From NCBI RefSeq assembly GCF_029242675.1, contig NZ_JAQWTM010000077.1:1-40732 (forward strand): a DNA stretch of 40,732 bases, read 5' to 3'. The notes under the pieces are model-generated. The model was not told where the DNA came from and searched no databases. It saw only the letters and a program-made list of their open reading frames with translations. Positions 1-10,387 of the stretch are shown piece by piece. The position numbers and the translations under genes were made by a program. Source of the DNA: Flavobacterium sp. (lineage in GTDB: Bacteria > Bacteroidota > Bacteroidia > Flavobacteriales > Flavobacteriaceae). How positions within the stretch are numbered: position 1 is the stretch's first letter; each line of letters begins with the position of its first letter.

Positions 1-2390
1 ATGTAGTGGTTAGTGATCCAATGGTAGGATTGACGTTCTCGAAAAGCACTTTAGCTTCGTTAGCTGCAGGAACTACGAACTCCACTATTACTGCCAGCTA
101 CACCATAACACAAGCAGATATCGATGCAGGAAAAGTGACCAATAGTGCAGTGGTTTCAGCTAAAGATCCTGCTGGTACTACTTTTTCAGATGTTTCTGGA
201 ACAGCAACTACAAATGATTTACCAACAGTTGTGGCGGTAGATCAGAAGTCTTCAATCGCCCTTGTTAAGACGGCAAGTGTTGATGGAAACGCAGGTTTGG
301 GAGATACGATTACTTACACTTTTGCAATAACGAATACAGGAACAACTACCTTAAATTCTATATCAGTTACTGATCCGATGGTGGGACTAGTGTTAAGTGG
401 TAATGCTATTGCAACTTTGGCTCCAGGCCAAACTAATTTGTCTATATCTGGAACATATACGATCACACAAGATGATGTAAATGCAGGTAAAGTAACCAAT
501 TCAGCTGTCGTTAATGGAAAAAATCCGCAAGGAAATGCCGTTTCAGATGTTTCAGGAACCGCGATTACTAACAATGACCCTACTGAAACTCCAATCGGGC
601 AGAGAGCTACAATCGCTCTAGTTAAAACAGCATCAGTAAGCGGAAGTGGAGCCGTTGGAGATATTATAACATATAGTTTTCAAGTTAAGAATACAGGTAC
701 AACGACCTTAACAGCCATAAGTATTTCTGACGATATGGTAGGTTTAGTATTTTCAGGAAATTCAATTTCTTCATTAGAACCAGGTGAAACTAATGCTACT
801 ATTTCGGCAACATATCAAATTAAGCAAAGCGATATTGATTTAGGCAAAGTGTCTAATTCGGCTTTAGTTAAAGCGAAAGACCCATCGAATAATGATGTTA
901 CAGATATATCAGGTACAACTTTAGGAACCAATGATCCAACTGAAGTAATTCTCAATCAACGACCTTCGATTACATTGGTTAAAAAATCCAATTACCCAAA
1001 TGCTGCACAAAACGCAACAGTTGGGGATAAAATAACCTATACTTTTGAAATTACCAATAATGGAAATGTTACACTAAAAAACATAGTGATAAACGATCCT
1101 AAACTAGAAATTAGTTCGGTAATGGTTGGTTCAGGAACATTACTGCCTTTAGAGATGATTGTAATTGAGAGAGATTATTTTATTACCCAAGCCGATATCG
1201 ATGCAGGTAAAGTAACGAACAGTGCTTTGGTAAAAGAACAAGATCCAAAAGGGAACGATGTAACAGATGTTTCAGGTACGGCAATTACAAACAACACACC
1301 AACCGAAACACCAACCTCGTTTAACCCGAGTATTGCCTTGGTGAAAACAGCTACTGTATCAGGTACAGGAGCAAGAGGCGATGTGATCACCTATACATTT
1401 GCAGTAACCAATACAGGAAATACCACTTTGAGTAATGTAGTGGTTAGTGATCCAATGGTAGGACTAGTGCTAACAGGTAACCCAATTGCGACACTAGCAG
1501 CCGGTGCGACCAACAACAGCATCAAAGGAACCTACACGATTACCCAAGCTGATGTTGATGCAGGCAAAGTAACTAATAGCGCTTTGGTAAAAGCACAAGA
1601 TCCAAAAGGGAATGTTGTAACAGATATTTCAGGTACGGCGATAACAAATAATACAGTTACTGTGGTTGATTTAGGTCCTAAATCGGCAATAAGCATCACG
1701 GCAGATGGTATTTATGTTGATACTGATGGAAATGGTGTTACCAATGTTGGTGATCATGTAAAATATGTCTATGTAGTGACTAACACTGGGAATACAGTTC
1801 TTACCGATGTTAAAATTTTTGATAACAAAGCAATTGTAAATGGTGGACCCATCAGCTCTTTAGCTCCAGGTCAATCCAATAGTACAGCATTTACAGGACT
1901 GTACGCTATTACCTTACAAGATATTGCTGATGCAATTGTTTATAATCTAGCAACTGTTGAAGGAAAAAATCCACTAAACTTAAAGGTAAGTAATACCTCT
2001 ACCGATCCTACACCTTGCACATCCTGCGCAATCAAGCCCGATTGCTTGACCTGTACTATGACACCGCTCGTTCAAAGCCCAAAAATTACTTTGCTCGTGA
2101 GTGCCGAAATCATGAATAAAAACGATAATGGTCAGGTACAAGTTGGTGATAAAATTTTATACACCTTTAATATCACGAATTCGGGAAATACTATGTTATC
2201 CAATATTCGTTTAGAGGATGTTATAACGGGTAAAATCGATCTACCTTATACAGCTCCTCTTCAAATGAAAGAAAATATGATTTTTTCAGTTGCTTACTCC
2301 CTTACTAAAGAGGATATAACTGTTGGAAAAGTTGTAAAACAAGCGAGAGCTTTTGGTACAAGTCCAAAAGGAGTAGAGGTCACTGATTTA
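1..2390 (+). repeat. Tandem protein-coding repeats of about 355-360 bp within the adhesin
   Basis: Unit starts (xSIxLVKTA-like) near nt 250, 607, 961, 1321, 1681 and 2080. nt 1-29 are nearly identical to nt 1434-1462. Confidence 0.8.
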
Positions 2391-2729
2391 TCTGATGCGA
2401 CAGTTTTAGTTTTAAGTGGCTGCGATGTTAGGGTTTACAATGCGGTTTCTCCGGATGGGGACGGGAATAATGACTTTTTATTTATTGAAGGATTAGAATG
2501 TTACACAGAGAATACAGTTGAAATATTTGACCGTTGGGGCGTGAAAGTATTTGGTGTTGACGGATATAACAATACCTCCAAAGCATTCCGAGGAATGTCA
2601 GAAGGAAGGGTTACAGTCAATCAATCAAAAGGATTACCTACAGGTACTTACTTTTATGTGGTTAAATATAAAAATGCAGACGGGAATGGAAATAGTACAT
2701 CAGGATATTTGCAATTAATCAACGATTAG
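1..2729 (+). CDS. Large cell-surface adhesin, 5' truncated by the window edge: tandem DUF11/DUF7507-like ~120-aa repeats plus gliding-motility-associated (type B T9SS) C-terminal domain
   Basis: Frame is open upstream of the listed GTG at 6 (codon 3-5 = V, giving VVVSDPMVGL as in a later repeat). Recurrent 'SIALVKTA...GDxITYTF...NTG..TL..I.V.DPMVGL...TITQADIDAGKVTNSA' units. C-terminus 'AVSPDGDGNNDFLFIEGLE...VEIFDRWGVKVF...GTYFYVVKYKN' matches the CHU_C/type B sorting pattern. Confidence 0.88.
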   Translation, partial: VVVSDPMVGLTFSKSTLASLAAGTTNSTITASYTITQADIDAGKVTNSAVVSAKDPAGTTFSDVSGTATTNDLPTVVAVDQKSSIALVKTASVDGNAGLGDTITYTFAITNTGTTTLNSISVTDPMVGLVLSGNAIATLAPGQTNLSISGTYTITQDDVNAGKVTNSAVVNGKNPQGNAVSDVSGTAITNNDPTETPIGQRATIALVKTASVSGSGAVGDIITYSFQVKNTGTTTLTAISISDDMVGLVFSGNSISSLEPGETNATISATYQIKQSDIDLGKVSNSALVKAKDPSNNDVTDISGTTLGTNDPTEVILNQRPSITLVKKSNYPNAAQNATVGDKITYTFEITNNGNVTLKNIVINDPKLEISSVMVGSGTLLPLEMIVIERDYFITQADIDAGKVTNSALVKEQDPKGNDVTDVSGTAITNNTPTETPTSFNPSIALVKTATVSGTGARGDVITYTFAVTNTGNTTLSNVVVSDPMVGLVLTGNPIATLAAGATNNSIKGTYTITQADVDAGKVTNSALVKAQDPKGNVVTDISGTAITNNTVTVVDLGPKSAISITADGIYVDTDGNGVTNVGDHVKYVYVVTNTGNTVLTDVKIFDNKAIVNGGPISSLAPGQSNSTAFTGLYAITLQDIADAIVYNLATVEGKNPLNLKVSNTSTDPTPCTSCAIKPDCLTCTMTPLVQSPKITLLVSAEIMNKNDNGQVQVGDKILYTFNITNSGNTMLSNIRLEDVITGKIDLPYTAPLQMKENMIFSVAYSLTKEDITVGKVVKQARAFGTSPKGVEVTDLSDATVLVLSGCDVRVYNAVSPDGDGNNDFLFIEGLECYTENTVEIFDRWGVKVFGVDGYNNTSKAFRGMSEGRVTVNQSKGLPTGTYFYVVKYKNADGNGNSTSGYLQLIND

Positions 2730-2786
2730 AAAACAGATTAGAAAGCAAATTAGCGATCTATTTTAGTAAAATTTAAAGTTAATAGT

Positions 2787-3698
2787 ATGAAAACAACTCC
2801 AATAGTAATACTGCTGTTATTCGTAATGCTGTCATCATTTGCTCAGCAAGACTCTCAATATACTCACTATATGTATAATACCATCAATATTAATCCAGCG
2901 TATGCTGGTAGTAGAGGTGTCACTAGCATTTTTGGTCTTCATCGTACCCAGTGGGTTGGTCTAAACGGAGCACCAACGACCAATGCCTTTTCGATTAATA
3001 CACCTATCGAAAATTCACAAATTGGACTCGGCTTATCATTTGTAAACGACAAAATTGGCGCTTCGGATCAGAATAATATATCAATTGACATGTCCTATAC
3101 CATCATCATGTCAAGGGACTTTGATTTATCTTTTGGAATTAAAGCTTCGGGAGATTTATTAAATGTTGATTATACCAAGTTAGATCGGTACAATCTGAAT
3201 GACCCGAAATTTCAAAATAATATCGACAATGCTTTTACTCCCAATATTGGAGCTGGAATCTATTTGCATTCAGATCGAATGTATGCAGGTATTTCTGTTC
3301 CTAATTTCCTCACGAATAAGCATTTTGATGATAATTCATCAGCTGCCATAGCTGAAAGATTGCATTATTATCTAATTGGAGGTTATGTTTTTGATTTAGG
3401 CCCAAATTTAAAATTAAAACCAAGCTTCTTAACTAAAATGGTGGCTGGTGCTCCATTACAAGTGGATGTGTCCACTAATCTCTTGATTCAAGAAAAATTT
3501 ACTATCGGACTATCGTGGCGTTGGAGTGCAGCAGCAACTGCTATGGCTGGAATTCAGATTACAAACGGGATGTTTGTTGGCTACAGCTATGACTTCGAAA
3601 CCTCTAACTTGTCAAATTACAATTCAGGTTCCCACGAAGTCTTTTTGCGTTTTGATTTATTTAATAAAAAACAAATCGTAACACCACGATTTTTCTAA
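2787..3698 (+). CDS. PorP/SprF family type IX secretion system membrane protein
   Basis: Signal peptide, then 'QDSQYTHYMYNTININPAYAGSRGVTSIFGLHRTQWVGLNGAPTTNAFSINTPI', characteristic of PorP/SprF; located directly downstream of a type B CTD adhesin. Confidence 0.92.
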   Translation: MKTTPIVILLLFVMLSSFAQQDSQYTHYMYNTININPAYAGSRGVTSIFGLHRTQWVGLNGAPTTNAFSINTPIENSQIGLGLSFVNDKIGASDQNNISIDMSYTIIMSRDFDLSFGIKASGDLLNVDYTKLDRYNLNDPKFQNNIDNAFTPNIGAGIYLHSDRMYAGISVPNFLTNKHFDDNSSAAIAERLHYYLIGGYVFDLGPNLKLKPSFLTKMVAGAPLQVDVSTNLLIQEKFTIGLSWRWSAAATAMAGIQITNGMFVGYSYDFETSNLSNYNSGSHEVFLRFDLFNKKQIVTPRFF

Positions 3699-3708
3699 AT
3701 TAGTGATT

Positions 3709-5646
3709 ATGAAAAAGTATTATATAGTAGTTCTAATAAGCATTTGTCATATACAGATTCAAGCTCAAACAGAACCTAAAAGAGAAAAAGAGTTTGATAG
3801 ATTTGCCTATATTGATGTAATCAATACCTATCAGCGTTTATTTGACAAAGGGGTAAAATCTCCAACCACCTTGCTAAAATTAGCCAATGCCTATTATTAT
3901 AACGGTAAATTGGATAGTGCAGCAAAATATTACAAGGAATTATTTGCAAGCACCTCAGACATCAGTCCGGAATGCTACTATCGTTTTTCTCAAAGTTTAA
4001 AAGCAATCAATGAATATGAGGAAGCAGATAAAATGCTCCTAAAGTTCAATCAAGAGAATGGAAATGATAGAAGAGCAAAGTTAGCAGCTAGTCAAAGAGA
4101 TTATCTCTCCATAATTAAACAAAATTCAGGAAGATATACAATTAAGAATGCACCAATTAATTCCCGATTTTCTGATTATGGTAGCTCATATTATAACGGA
4201 AATTTGGTTTTCGCATCTAGTAGATACGTTGGTAACAGTTTAAAAAATAGGGACCCTTGGACAGGGGAAGGATTTACTAACTTATACCTGTCAAAAATTA
4301 ATGATGATGATCAATTATCTAAAGTTTCACAGCTTTCAAAAGACCTTAATTCTAAGTTTCACGAATCGACACCAGCATTCACTAAAGATGGCAAAACAGT
4401 CTATTTTACCCGAAACAATTACAATAAAGGTAAAAGAGGGATGGATAATGATCGAACCACATTACTTAAGATTTACAGAGCTAACTTTAGCAATGGCTCT
4501 TGGCATAATGTAGTTGAATTACCGTTTAACAGCGATAACTATAGCGTGGCCCATCCTTGTCTTAGTGCCGATGAAAAAACATTATATTTCGCCTCCAATA
4601 TGCCGGGAACTCTCGGTCAGTCGGATCTTTTTAAAGTAGCGATTAATGGTTATGATAGCTATGGAAAACCGGAAAACCTTGGTAAAGAGATTAATACGGA
4701 AGGCAGGGAAACTTTTCCATATATCACGGATAAAAATGAATTGTATTTTGCTTCAGATGGGCATCCTGGTCTTGGCGGAATGGACGTTTTTGTTTCTAAA
4801 CCTAATCTAAATGGTTCTTATACCGAGGTCGTTAATGTAGGAGAACCAATCAACAGCTCTAAAGATGATTTTGCCTTTTTAATTGATACTAAAAGCAAGA
4901 CAGGCTTTGTAACTTCCAATCGAGAAGGTGGAAAGGGAGGAGATGATATTTATCAAATAAGAGAGAAAATGGAAATACAAAGTCCATGTGAGCAGTTTTT
5001 ATCGGGAGTAATACTGGATGAGCAAACACAACAAGCTGTTCCGGCTGTAAAAGTTGTTTTGTATGACAGCAATTACAAACTTATTCAATCATCTCAATCA
5101 AATAGTAGAGGTGAATTTAATGTTGGGAAGGTAGATTGTGGAGCAAAATATTATATCCGATGTGAGAAAGAATCATATGATTCTGAAGAGGTAACATCTG
5201 AAGTTATGTCAACAAGTGGGAACACGTTCATCACGGTATTTTTAGAGCCTACTATTAAAAAATTAGCTATAGGAGATGATATTGCCAAGGGATTGGGACT
5301 TAAAAGAATCTATTTCGATCTTTACCAATACAATATTCGACCGGATGCAGCCCTTGAGTTAGCTAAAGTATACGAGGTAATGATACAAAATCCAAAAATT
5401 AAAATTGAGATTAGATCACATACTGATAGTAGGCAAGACGATATGAGCAATATCGTGCTTTCGCAAAGACGAGCAGACTCTACCAAAGATTGGTTGGTGG
5501 CAAACGGCATAGATAAATCAAGATTAACTACAAGGGGATTTGGCGAAACACAATTATTAAATAGATGTGCTGATAATGTCCCTTGTACTGAGGAAGAGCA
5601 TCAAGCCAATAGGCGTAGTGAATTTATCATCACTTCCATAGATTAA
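3709..5646 (+). CDS. OmpA family protein with TPR-like N-terminus and WD40-like/PD40 repeats
   Basis: 'LYFASNMPGTLGQSDLFKV', 'ELYFASDGHPGLGGMDVFVSK' PD40-type repeats; C-terminal 'IEIRSHTDSRQDDMSNIVLSQRRADSTKDWLVANGIDKSRLTTRGFGE' OmpA domain. Start set at the second Met (MKKYYIVV). Confidence 0.9.
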   Translation: MKKYYIVVLISICHIQIQAQTEPKREKEFDRFAYIDVINTYQRLFDKGVKSPTTLLKLANAYYYNGKLDSAAKYYKELFASTSDISPECYYRFSQSLKAINEYEEADKMLLKFNQENGNDRRAKLAASQRDYLSIIKQNSGRYTIKNAPINSRFSDYGSSYYNGNLVFASSRYVGNSLKNRDPWTGEGFTNLYLSKINDDDQLSKVSQLSKDLNSKFHESTPAFTKDGKTVYFTRNNYNKGKRGMDNDRTTLLKIYRANFSNGSWHNVVELPFNSDNYSVAHPCLSADEKTLYFASNMPGTLGQSDLFKVAINGYDSYGKPENLGKEINTEGRETFPYITDKNELYFASDGHPGLGGMDVFVSKPNLNGSYTEVVNVGEPINSSKDDFAFLIDTKSKTGFVTSNREGGKGGDDIYQIREKMEIQSPCEQFLSGVILDEQTQQAVPAVKVVLYDSNYKLIQSSQSNSRGEFNVGKVDCGAKYYIRCEKESYDSEEVTSEVMSTSGNTFITVFLEPTIKKLAIGDDIAKGLGLKRIYFDLYQYNIRPDAALELAKVYEVMIQNPKIKIEIRSHTDSRQDDMSNIVLSQRRADSTKDWLVANGIDKSRLTTRGFGETQLLNRCADNVPCTEEEHQANRRSEFIITSID

Positions 5647-5662
5647 TGTTGTTATTTGGGAG

Positions 5663-5703
5663 AAAGCACAAAAACCTACTTTATAGGTAGGTTTTGTGCT
5701 TTA
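5663..5703. terminator. Bidirectional intrinsic terminator between convergent genes
   Basis: AAAGCACAAAAACCTAC-TTTATAG-GTAGGTTTTGTGCTTT inverted repeat between OmpA (+) and glycosyltransferase (-). Confidence 0.8.
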
Positions 5704-5726
5704 TAGTTTAAAATAAAAGAGAGGTT

Positions 5727-6791
5727 TTATTCGAATAGTTCAAATAGTTCCTTCCAGTTTATGCTTGTTTTTTGACTAGTTATCGTTTTGTAATTAACAG
5801 TTCTATTGAGGTCAGAGATTTTAAATTCCTCTTGCAATGAGAAAGGTGCTATGCCTTCTTTTTGTAGTTTTTCAGCAAGATAAAGCTGTTCATATTGTCC
5901 TGGAGTCGGTATAAAAAAAGCTTTTTTCTCCAATTGCGCTAAGTCCATTATGGTCGTATAACCGGAGCGGCACAGTACTAATGCACTTTCATTAAATGCT
6001 TGTTCTAGTTGTTTGCTATTCATGTAATTGTAATACGTAATCTTGCCTAGTTGCTTTTTTTTCTGTTCTTTTTCGATAATTCCTCGTATGAATATCACGT
6101 TCTGAGAGTAAGTATCTAGTTCGGTTTTTAATCGCTCTTCCAGCAAAGTTCGTTGTGGCTCTGGCCCCGATAGGATAATCATCAAGTCATACGCAATAGT
6201 AACCTCTTTTTTGTGCATGCGGCTCAAAGGCCCGATGTATTTTAAATTTAATTTCTTTCTCTTACAATGACTTAATTCGCCCGCTAAATTAGGCGTTCCT
6301 TCAAAGTCTGGAATCCAGCAGCTATTAAATTTATTGATGATGTATTGGTGCATTTTGCTTGTGAGCCAAGTGGTGTTTCCTGTCATAACATTCAACTGAT
6401 GCGTGATAAAAACAGAAGGCACTTTTTTACTAATAACACCAAGTCTGTTGTCAGAAATGATGGCATCAATATCGTGATCGACAATCCACTGCTGAACCAT
6501 TTTTTTCTCCCTTACGATAGCGCGGATCATTTTAGGCAAACTTTTTAAAAGCTTCCACTTAAAATGCTTGCCATTTTTAGCATATTCAATTTGGTATGAA
6601 GGCAAAGCTAATGCTTTGATATACGGAAACTCTTTTCGAAGTAAGTCTAATGCGATTCCATCTGAGGCGATGATGGGAATGTAATTATTTTCTTGTAAAG
6701 CTCTTATTATTGGAATGCATCGTGTTGCGTGACCAAGTCCCCAATTCAAGGGAGCTATTAAAATATTTTTGGGGCTTTGGTTCGAATTCAT
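5727..6791 (-). CDS. Glycosyltransferase, MurG/GT-B-like
   Basis: 'KNILIAPLNWGLGHATRCIPIIRALQENNYIPIIASDG' N-terminus and 'VLCRSGYTTIMDLAQLEKKAFFIPTPGQYEQLYLAEKL' C-terminal donor-site-like motif. Start probably at the internal Met (MNSNQ). Confidence 0.8.
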   Translation of the reverse strand: MNSNQSPKNILIAPLNWGLGHATRCIPIIRALQENNYIPIIASDGIALDLLRKEFPYIKALALPSYQIEYAKNGKHFKWKLLKSLPKMIRAIVREKKMVQQWIVDHDIDAIISDNRLGVISKKVPSVFITHQLNVMTGNTTWLTSKMHQYIINKFNSCWIPDFEGTPNLAGELSHCKRKKLNLKYIGPLSRMHKKEVTIAYDLMIILSGPEPQRTLLEERLKTELDTYSQNVIFIRGIIEKEQKKKQLGKITYYNYMNSKQLEQAFNESALVLCRSGYTTIMDLAQLEKKAFFIPTPGQYEQLYLAEKLQKEGIAPFSLQEEFKISDLNRTVNYKTITSQKTSINWKELFELFE

Positions 6792-6875
6792 TGTTTTATC
6801 TACCGTTTGAATAAGCAAGATACATAAAGTGTTTTCAGCTACTTAAAGATCGATATTATCAAACTATTAATTTAT

Positions 6876-9800
6876 TTAAAAGTAGGCTCTAAGTTGAATG
6901 TTTCCGGTGTGAATCGTTTGCGATAATTCACCTTTTCGACCCTGATAATTGAGGTTGATGTCCATGAATTGGGTGATGTTTTTTTGCAAAAGCAATCTCC
7001 ATGTTAAATTTTGCCCTTGCTGCAGTCCTTCAAGCATTTGAAAGCCTACTGAGGAAAACGGATCGCCATTAAATTTGTTTTGATAAAAAGAGATTTCTCC
7101 ATTTACCGTTATTTTTTTCTCCCCTGCATAGGAAAAGGAGGTGCCAAATCTGTTTTGAGATAGTGTTTCGGCGCTCCCTGTTTTGTTTTCTTTATTTTGT
7201 AGTTCATAAAACAAATCCCAGCTTGTACTTTTTGAAAATAAGTAACTAATCTTTGGCGCGATTTGATAACCTGAGATTGAATAGTTTTTTTCTGGGTAAT
7301 TTTCAGAGCTAATGGCGGTTTGAATCGTTTTGGTCAAAAATCCAAAAAGCCAACTTTTTTGATACAAATGCGCGTATTGCAACTGATGTGAATTGTTTTT
7401 AGATTCTTGCGAACCTACCGATAGTAAGCTTTTTACTTGGTTTTGAATGTAAGTGTAGGTTACCGAATGGGATTGTTTGCCGCGGTTGTAAAACAGACTG
7501 TTTCTAAAACTTGAGGTTAGTCCTAAAACATCAGTTTGCGAGGGACTAAACGGATTCAGTTCAAAATTACTTCCGTCGTTCTTGGTTTTTCTATCGATTA
7601 AGTAAGCGGTTTGATTGTAGAAATAAGATAACAACTTTCTTAATCCGATTTCATTTTGCCATTGAACAGGATTTAAAATTATCGACTGCGAAAATTTAGT
7701 TTGATGTGTTTTTACAAAAATCCGATTGGGCAAAAATACCCTAATGTATTTCGCTTGATCAATAAATGGAGCTATTTCAAATTCTTGCAATTCTTGAATA
7801 CCATTGTTGTTGTAGTCATTCCAAGTATACACACCTTGGCCTATTGGCACTTCTAGATAGGTGAATTCTTGCTGCGCAATTGATCCTGAATTGGTTTCGT
7901 AAGCACTGTTACTTTGTACCAATTGATTAAAAAAGCGGTCATTATATAGTATTCTTGAGTTTAAAGAGGGTTCTTTTCTTTTAGTTCTGTTTTCAAAATC
8001 CAATACCCTGTAATTGGCATAGACCGATAGATCACTTTTATCTGTTTGTATTAACTTTGATTTTAAATAAAAGGTTTGCGATTGGTTTACCCTTTGTAGT
8101 TGCCCGTTTTGGATACTGTCATTTGTACGTTTTAATAGTCCTACTTCCATATACACTCGCGTGCTGTCTCCACGCCCAATTGCGAGCCCATATTCCGAAA
8201 ATCGTTGGCTAATATCCAGCAATTGGTTGGTGCTTTTACTTTTTTTCTGATTGTCCTCTATTCTTTGACTTGTGCTAATCCAGTTGCTGTTAAAATTATA
8301 TTTTACTTGCGCTTGGTTTCTAATAAAAGTCGAACTATCGACTGGATCACTGCTGCTTAAGTAACTACCTTGATTAGCGACAGTCCAATTTTTAGTGGTG
8401 AACTTACCGTTTATGACATGTCGGTTTCCTGAAAAGGAATCAGTAAAATCTAATTTCTCAAATTGATAGGCTATGAGTCCGCGATTTGTATTAGTTGACT
8501 TGGGATTCATTTGTAAAACTAGTCCTGTTGTCAATAAACTTTGATTTCCAGTTACTATCGTATTTAAATTCCAATCCCGGTCAAACTCAATATTAAAAAT
8601 CCGCTCTACAGACCTAAAGGACTGCTGTATAAATTGATAGTTAGTGATGGCGTCTAGGTTCCAACTTTTGGTAAACAAGCGTTGTTTTGCATTTAATTTT
8701 GCACTAACACCGGTATTGTTGGCGTCATCAAGTGTCGAAAATAAGTTTTTGTCGTTGTTACTTGCCGCAATTTCTAGGTCAACCACCGTTTTATCTGTGG
8801 AGGCATACTTACCCATAAAAGTGGCGATTTGAATTTTATCAGGAGCAATGAGTTGAATAATGGGAGCGAAACTTCCTTGCGGAATTCCATTTATTGGAGG
8901 AACATACTCATAGATTCGTGTAATACTGTTTTCGTTTTTAATCCTGTAATCTCCCTTGTTAGTGCCTACCGCGGTGAAACGAACATTGAACAATTCAGCT
9001 TGCGGATTATTAGTGTATTCAAAAAAGGTAATTCCGTTGAGTTGCACTTTTTGATACAAGATTTTATTATCAGAATAACTGTCGCTAAAAGCAGAAGGTG
9101 CTATCATTAAACTAGTGTCGTCACCAGCATTAGCTAAGATTAAAGCTTGGTCAGTCGAAAGATTTTGCTGAAGCGGTTGGTTTTTGATATCATTTTCCGA
9201 ATAAACGTAACTGCCAAATTTCCATTTTTTATTCTCATGAGTTACGCCTGCATAGGTTACAAACCGACTATAGTTGCGATCAGTGTATTGATATTCAATT
9301 GCAATTCGCATTTCGGATGTTATAGTAAAAAGTGGTGTAAACACAATTTCGCCTGCATTATAGTCAATTGTGTAGTCGTTGTTTTCGCCCCTTTTTAATA
9401 AATTACCGTTAACGTAAACTCGCTCCGAGCCCGAGATTACAAGAACATACAACTCACCATTTTGACCTTTTAATTTATAAGGACCTTGATTGCCTTCGAC
9501 TCCAGTAAAACTACTTTTTGCATATTGTCCGCGCACCAAGGCTGCTGAGGTAAAAACATTCGTTTTATTATCAGTTGTTCCAAAATCGAATGAGGTGCTA
9601 ATACCTTGCACTTTTTTGCTAAAGTTGAGGAATTTGGAGTTTCGGTTTTCTAAAAAGAGATCACCGCCGCGAATGTTCCAGCGATCACTAAATAGTTCCA
9701 TGAAAATATTGTCAAACTGATCTAGTTTTTGCGAATAACCTCCATCTTGAAGCGGAATATTACTATCCTGTAAAGAAGCCCGAATGCTAACCTTATCCGA

Positions 9801-10304
9801 TAGTTTCCCTGTGATTTGAAGATCGAGATTGGAATTTAAAACACTGTTTTGATTGTTTCCTACCGTCACTCCACGGGTAATGCTGCCGGAGGTACTTAAA
9901 CCGTCAAAAGGGACGTTTTTTTCGGCAGATTTAGTCTCTATTTTATAAATTCGATCTGTATTAATGTCACTACTTACCACGGTAATGTTATCATTACGGT
10001 ACACCTTCGTTAAAATATCTGGAAACTTTAAGTAATTAACTGTTAAGGAATCAGTGGTTGTAAATAAATTGGAATCGAGGATGAGATAGCCTTTTTCGAA
10101 GTTAATTTGGTATAAGTTTTCGGAAAGTGCAGCGCCTTTACTATTAAGAATTTTAAAAAAAGAGTTGTTTAAACTTTCTTTTTCTAAATAGATAGTGTCC
10201 GTACTGACTTTTATTTTTTTGGTCTTGTATAGCGTGTTATTTTCCTGGGCATGAAGCCCAGAAAAATAAAATAGCAACGCTAATAGCAATACTTTTTTCA
10301 ACAT
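6876..10304 (-). CDS. Large uncharacterised outer-membrane beta-barrel-type protein
   Basis: Signal peptide MLKKVLLLALLFYFSGLHAQ; 'SGSITRGVTVGNNQNSVLNSNLDLQITGKLSDKVSIRASLQDSNIPLQDGGYSQ'; alternating amphipathic strands; C-terminal aromatic residue (QLRAYF). Confidence 0.75.
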   Translation of the reverse strand: MLKKVLLLALLFYFSGLHAQENNTLYKTKKIKVSTDTIYLEKESLNNSFFKILNSKGAALSENLYQINFEKGYLILDSNLFTTTDSLTVNYLKFPDILTKVYRNDNITVVSSDINTDRIYKIETKSAEKNVPFDGLSTSGSITRGVTVGNNQNSVLNSNLDLQITGKLSDKVSIRASLQDSNIPLQDGGYSQKLDQFDNIFMELFSDRWNIRGGDLFLENRNSKFLNFSKKVQGISTSFDFGTTDNKTNVFTSAALVRGQYAKSSFTGVEGNQGPYKLKGQNGELYVLVISGSERVYVNGNLLKRGENNDYTIDYNAGEIVFTPLFTITSEMRIAIEYQYTDRNYSRFVTYAGVTHENKKWKFGSYVYSENDIKNQPLQQNLSTDQALILANAGDDTSLMIAPSAFSDSYSDNKILYQKVQLNGITFFEYTNNPQAELFNVRFTAVGTNKGDYRIKNENSITRIYEYVPPINGIPQGSFAPIIQLIAPDKIQIATFMGKYASTDKTVVDLEIAASNNDKNLFSTLDDANNTGVSAKLNAKQRLFTKSWNLDAITNYQFIQQSFRSVERIFNIEFDRDWNLNTIVTGNQSLLTTGLVLQMNPKSTNTNRGLIAYQFEKLDFTDSFSGNRHVINGKFTTKNWTVANQGSYLSSSDPVDSSTFIRNQAQVKYNFNSNWISTSQRIEDNQKKSKSTNQLLDISQRFSEYGLAIGRGDSTRVYMEVGLLKRTNDSIQNGQLQRVNQSQTFYLKSKLIQTDKSDLSVYANYRVLDFENRTKRKEPSLNSRILYNDRFFNQLVQSNSAYETNSGSIAQQEFTYLEVPIGQGVYTWNDYNNNGIQELQEFEIAPFIDQAKYIRVFLPNRIFVKTHQTKFSQSIILNPVQWQNEIGLRKLLSYFYNQTAYLIDRKTKNDGSNFELNPFSPSQTDVLGLTSSFRNSLFYNRGKQSHSVTYTYIQNQVKSLLSVGSQESKNNSHQLQYAHLYQKSWLFGFLTKTIQTAISSENYPEKNYSISGYQIAPKISYLFSKSTSWDLFYELQNKENKTGSAETLSQNRFGTSFSYAGEKKITVNGEISFYQNKFNGDPFSSVGFQMLEGLQQGQNLTWRLLLQKNITQFMDINLNYQGRKGELSQTIHTGNIQLRAYF

Positions 10305-10387
10305 ATAAAGGATAACGTCTAGATGTCAAAAGTAGTGTATTCTAAAGAATTATACTGAAAAGGGGCGAGCGGCTTTGAGAACTAATT

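Noticed and set aside
314-1390. Minus-strand ORFs antisense to the adhesin
   Set aside because: Mirror images of the tandem repeats; similar peptide recurs only because the sense repeats recur.
8644-9720. Plus-strand ORFs of 62-93 aa inside the large outer-membrane protein gene
   Set aside because: Antisense to a convincing 1142-aa CDS; no coherent domains.
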